10,190 nt of DNA, taken from assembly GCA_020440935.1 (NCBI GenBank), contig JAGRNC010000070.1, positions 1 to 10,190 of the forward strand, read 5' to 3'. Positions 8,947 through 10,190 of this stretch are shown one piece after another. This stretch comes from Leptospiraceae bacterium. Its GTDB lineage: Bacteria; Spirochaetota; Leptospiria; Leptospirales; Leptonemataceae. A model generated the notes under the pieces. It worked only from the letters and a program-made list of their open reading frames with translations, did not search any database and was not told the origin of the DNA. Positions within the stretch are counted from its first letter, which is position 1, and each line of letters opens with the position of its first letter. The position numbers and the translations under genes were made by a program.

Positions 8947-8958
8947 TTTCGGAGTGAA
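8947..8958 (-). other. 12-nt in-frame junction between transporter and phosphodiesterase genes
   Basis: The transporter gene stops with TAG (8961-8959, - strand) and the next gene starts with ATG at 8946. The 12 nt between them are four sense codons (F-T-P-K), and both genes are in the same frame, so only one stop codon separates two long reading frames. There is no Shine-Dalgarno at normal spacing; the nearest purine run, AAGAGG, ends about 20 nt before the ATG. No promoter could fit here, so the downstream gene is most simply read from the upstream transcript, with translation probably coupled. Confidence 0.6.
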
Positions 8959-10190
8959 CTAGCTCTGCCTCTTTCTAAGTATGATGGGAGAGAGGGGAGC
9001 CAGGACAAGTAAAAATAGTAAGAATGCTGGCCATTGCAGATCCGTGGCCGCAGAGGCCCCAAAAATTAAAATCCAGATGGCCAGCGCAATACCGGCCAGC
9101 GCCTCACCGGCTATGAGACCAGAACTATAAAGTAGCGGATCTTGAAAGAATCGCCCAATTCCGCCAGCCGAAGTGGCCACGGATCCATTCCTCCATCGTT
9201 TCGCCGCCCAGTGCAATATCCCGCCCATAAGAAGCGGCGCCGATACGCTCAGTGGCAAGTACATACCCACCGCCACAGGCATAATCGGAATTCGGTAGCG
9301 GCCCACGCGATTCCATACGAATAGAATTGCTCCCAGTCCTGCGCCCAGTAGAATCATGGATACTGGTAGCGGTTGGTCGCCAAACAGAGCCGAGGCAATG
9401 GAGGCGAACAGGGTAGCCTGAGGAGCCTTCAAATGGCCGCTTCCAATTCCATAGGTGTGGTGCAGAAGCTGCAGAATAGATGCGAAGATTGGTGCCGCGA
9501 TGGCAATTCCAAGAATCTCTGCCCATTGTTGATGGGACGGGTTGGCTCCCACCAGGTGTCCGGTTTTCAAATCCTGGGCAATGTCACCGGCTGTAGAGGC
9601 CGCACAGCAGATCAAACCGGCCACCAGCAGTAACGCCAGGATTCCTTCGCTTCCGTCCATGAAAGGCAGTAAAAGCAACCCGGTCAGCAAAAGTACGCTC
9701 AAAGTGATACCGGATACGGGGGAGTTGGAAGACCCCACCAGCCCCACCAGGTAAGTAGCCACAGCTACCACCGGCACCGACAGAATCAGGATCCAGGCAA
9801 GCATGGGAATGGAGGCCCATCCCCAATGCAAAAATAATCCGGCAGCTAGAAGGAACGTTACCGCCAGTAGCCCTAGAATCGCCGGGCCAGGAATGTCGCG
9901 CATTTCGCTGCCTTCCGATGGCGAAGTCGAACTCTGGGGATCTTCTGCAGATTGCAATGCATGCCATCCCATTGCTGTAGCACTGGCACTGTTGACTGAG
10001 GATGTATTTGGGTAGTCTACCTCTGAACTGCTTTGGCTGTTGCCTCGCGGGGCCGGCGCCGTCCGAGCAGAAAGCTCTTCCTGGAAATCTGCATTGGTTG
10101 TATCGGTTTTCACAAGCTCGGGCATCGCCTTTCCTGGTGATTCGCGCTCCACTGACGGGTTCTCAGCTGAACCATGGGCAGAAACCTCTG
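8959..10190 (-). CDS. OPT-family (oligopeptide) transporter, C-terminal half
   Basis: Partial gene: the frame stays open to the right edge of the window, so the GTG at 10152 is not the true start. About 410 residues are visible; whole bacterial OPT proteins have roughly 600-700. OPT proteins are inner-membrane carriers for peptides or metal-chelator complexes. The visible part begins with a hydrophilic segment of at least 98 residues (9895-10190), rich in Ser, Ala, Thr, Glu and Pro. At 'RDIPGP' it turns into 9-10 hydrophobic segments to the C-terminus. Family-like stretches: 'CCAASTAGDIAQDLKTGHLV', then 'GANPSHQQ', 'LKAPQATLFASI', 'PVAVGMYLPLSVSAPLLMGG' and 'SGLIAGEALAGI'. These match the bacterial OPT subgroup closest to TIGR00733, from memory of the family. 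The conserved N-terminal half is off-window, so substrate and integrity cannot be judged. The protein ends in a short basic tail (RKRQS). It is followed after 12 nt by the c-di-GMP gene, probably co-transcribed. Confidence 0.88.
   Translation of the reverse strand, partial: EVSAHGSAENPSVERESPGKAMPELVKTDTTNADFQEELSARTAPAPRGNSQSSSEVDYPNTSSVNSASATAMGWHALQSAEDPQSSTSPSEGSEMRDIPGPAILGLLAVTFLLAAGLFLHWGWASIPMLAWILILSVPVVAVATYLVGLVGSSNSPVSGITLSVLLLTGLLLLPFMDGSEGILALLLVAGLICCAASTAGDIAQDLKTGHLVGANPSHQQWAEILGIAIAAPIFASILQLLHHTYGIGSGHLKAPQATLFASIASALFGDQPLPVSMILLGAGLGAILFVWNRVGRYRIPIMPVAVGMYLPLSVSAPLLMGGILHWAAKRWRNGSVATSAGGIGRFFQDPLLYSSGLIAGEALAGIALAIWILIFGASAATDLQWPAFLLFLLVLAPLSPIILRKRQS

Noticed and set aside
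1..10190. Defence island, mobile element, CRISPR array or RNA gene
   Set aside because: No transposase, integrase, direct-repeat array, tRNA- or rRNA-like segment was seen. RecBCD does degrade phage DNA, but it is core repair machinery, and all space between genes totals about 50 bp.

Overview
The window is protein-coding almost from end to end and reads as chromosomal core sequence of a Gram-negative-type bacterium with roughly balanced base composition (judged by eye, not computed). A complete RecBCD operon and a membrane-bound c-di-GMP regulator with PAS and GAF domains fit a free-living Gram-negative. The phylum cannot be fixed from the sequence alone; a proteobacterium or a spirochaete of the Leptospira/Leptonema type would both be compatible, and that is only a guess. 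No RNA genes, insertion sequences, CRISPR arrays or phage genes were seen.

Left part (1-6117, + strand): the end of recC, all of recB and all of recD, in one tightly packed operon. recC and recB overlap by 10 nt, and recB and recD by 4 nt (GTGA). Both internal starts have a purine-rich ribosome binding site lying inside the preceding gene. RecB keeps all SF1 helicase motifs and the His/Asp/Asp/Lys nuclease centre, and RecD keeps its helicase motifs. The product should therefore be a working double-strand-break resection helicase/nuclease that loads RecA and degrades linear foreign DNA. There is no ptrA-like gene between recC and recB, unlike in E. coli.

Right part (6157-10190, - strand): the C-terminal half of an OPT-family (oligopeptide transporter) membrane protein, whose 5' end lies beyond the window. 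Twelve nucleotides downstream is a 929-residue two-TM/PAS/GAF/PAS/GGDEF/EAL protein. Its GGDEF signature is degenerate (DGDVF) while its EAL domain keeps every expected catalytic residue, so it is most likely a c-di-GMP phosphodiesterase with a regulatory GGDEF domain. The two genes are probably co-transcribed.

The two blocks converge across a 39-bp gap (6118-6156) without a convincing terminator. Nothing here looks like a new multi-gene system. The points most worth a second look are the degenerate GGDEF joined to an intact EAL, the in-frame single-stop junction between the transporter and the c-di-GMP enzyme, and the long Ser-rich hydrophilic loop in the transporter.
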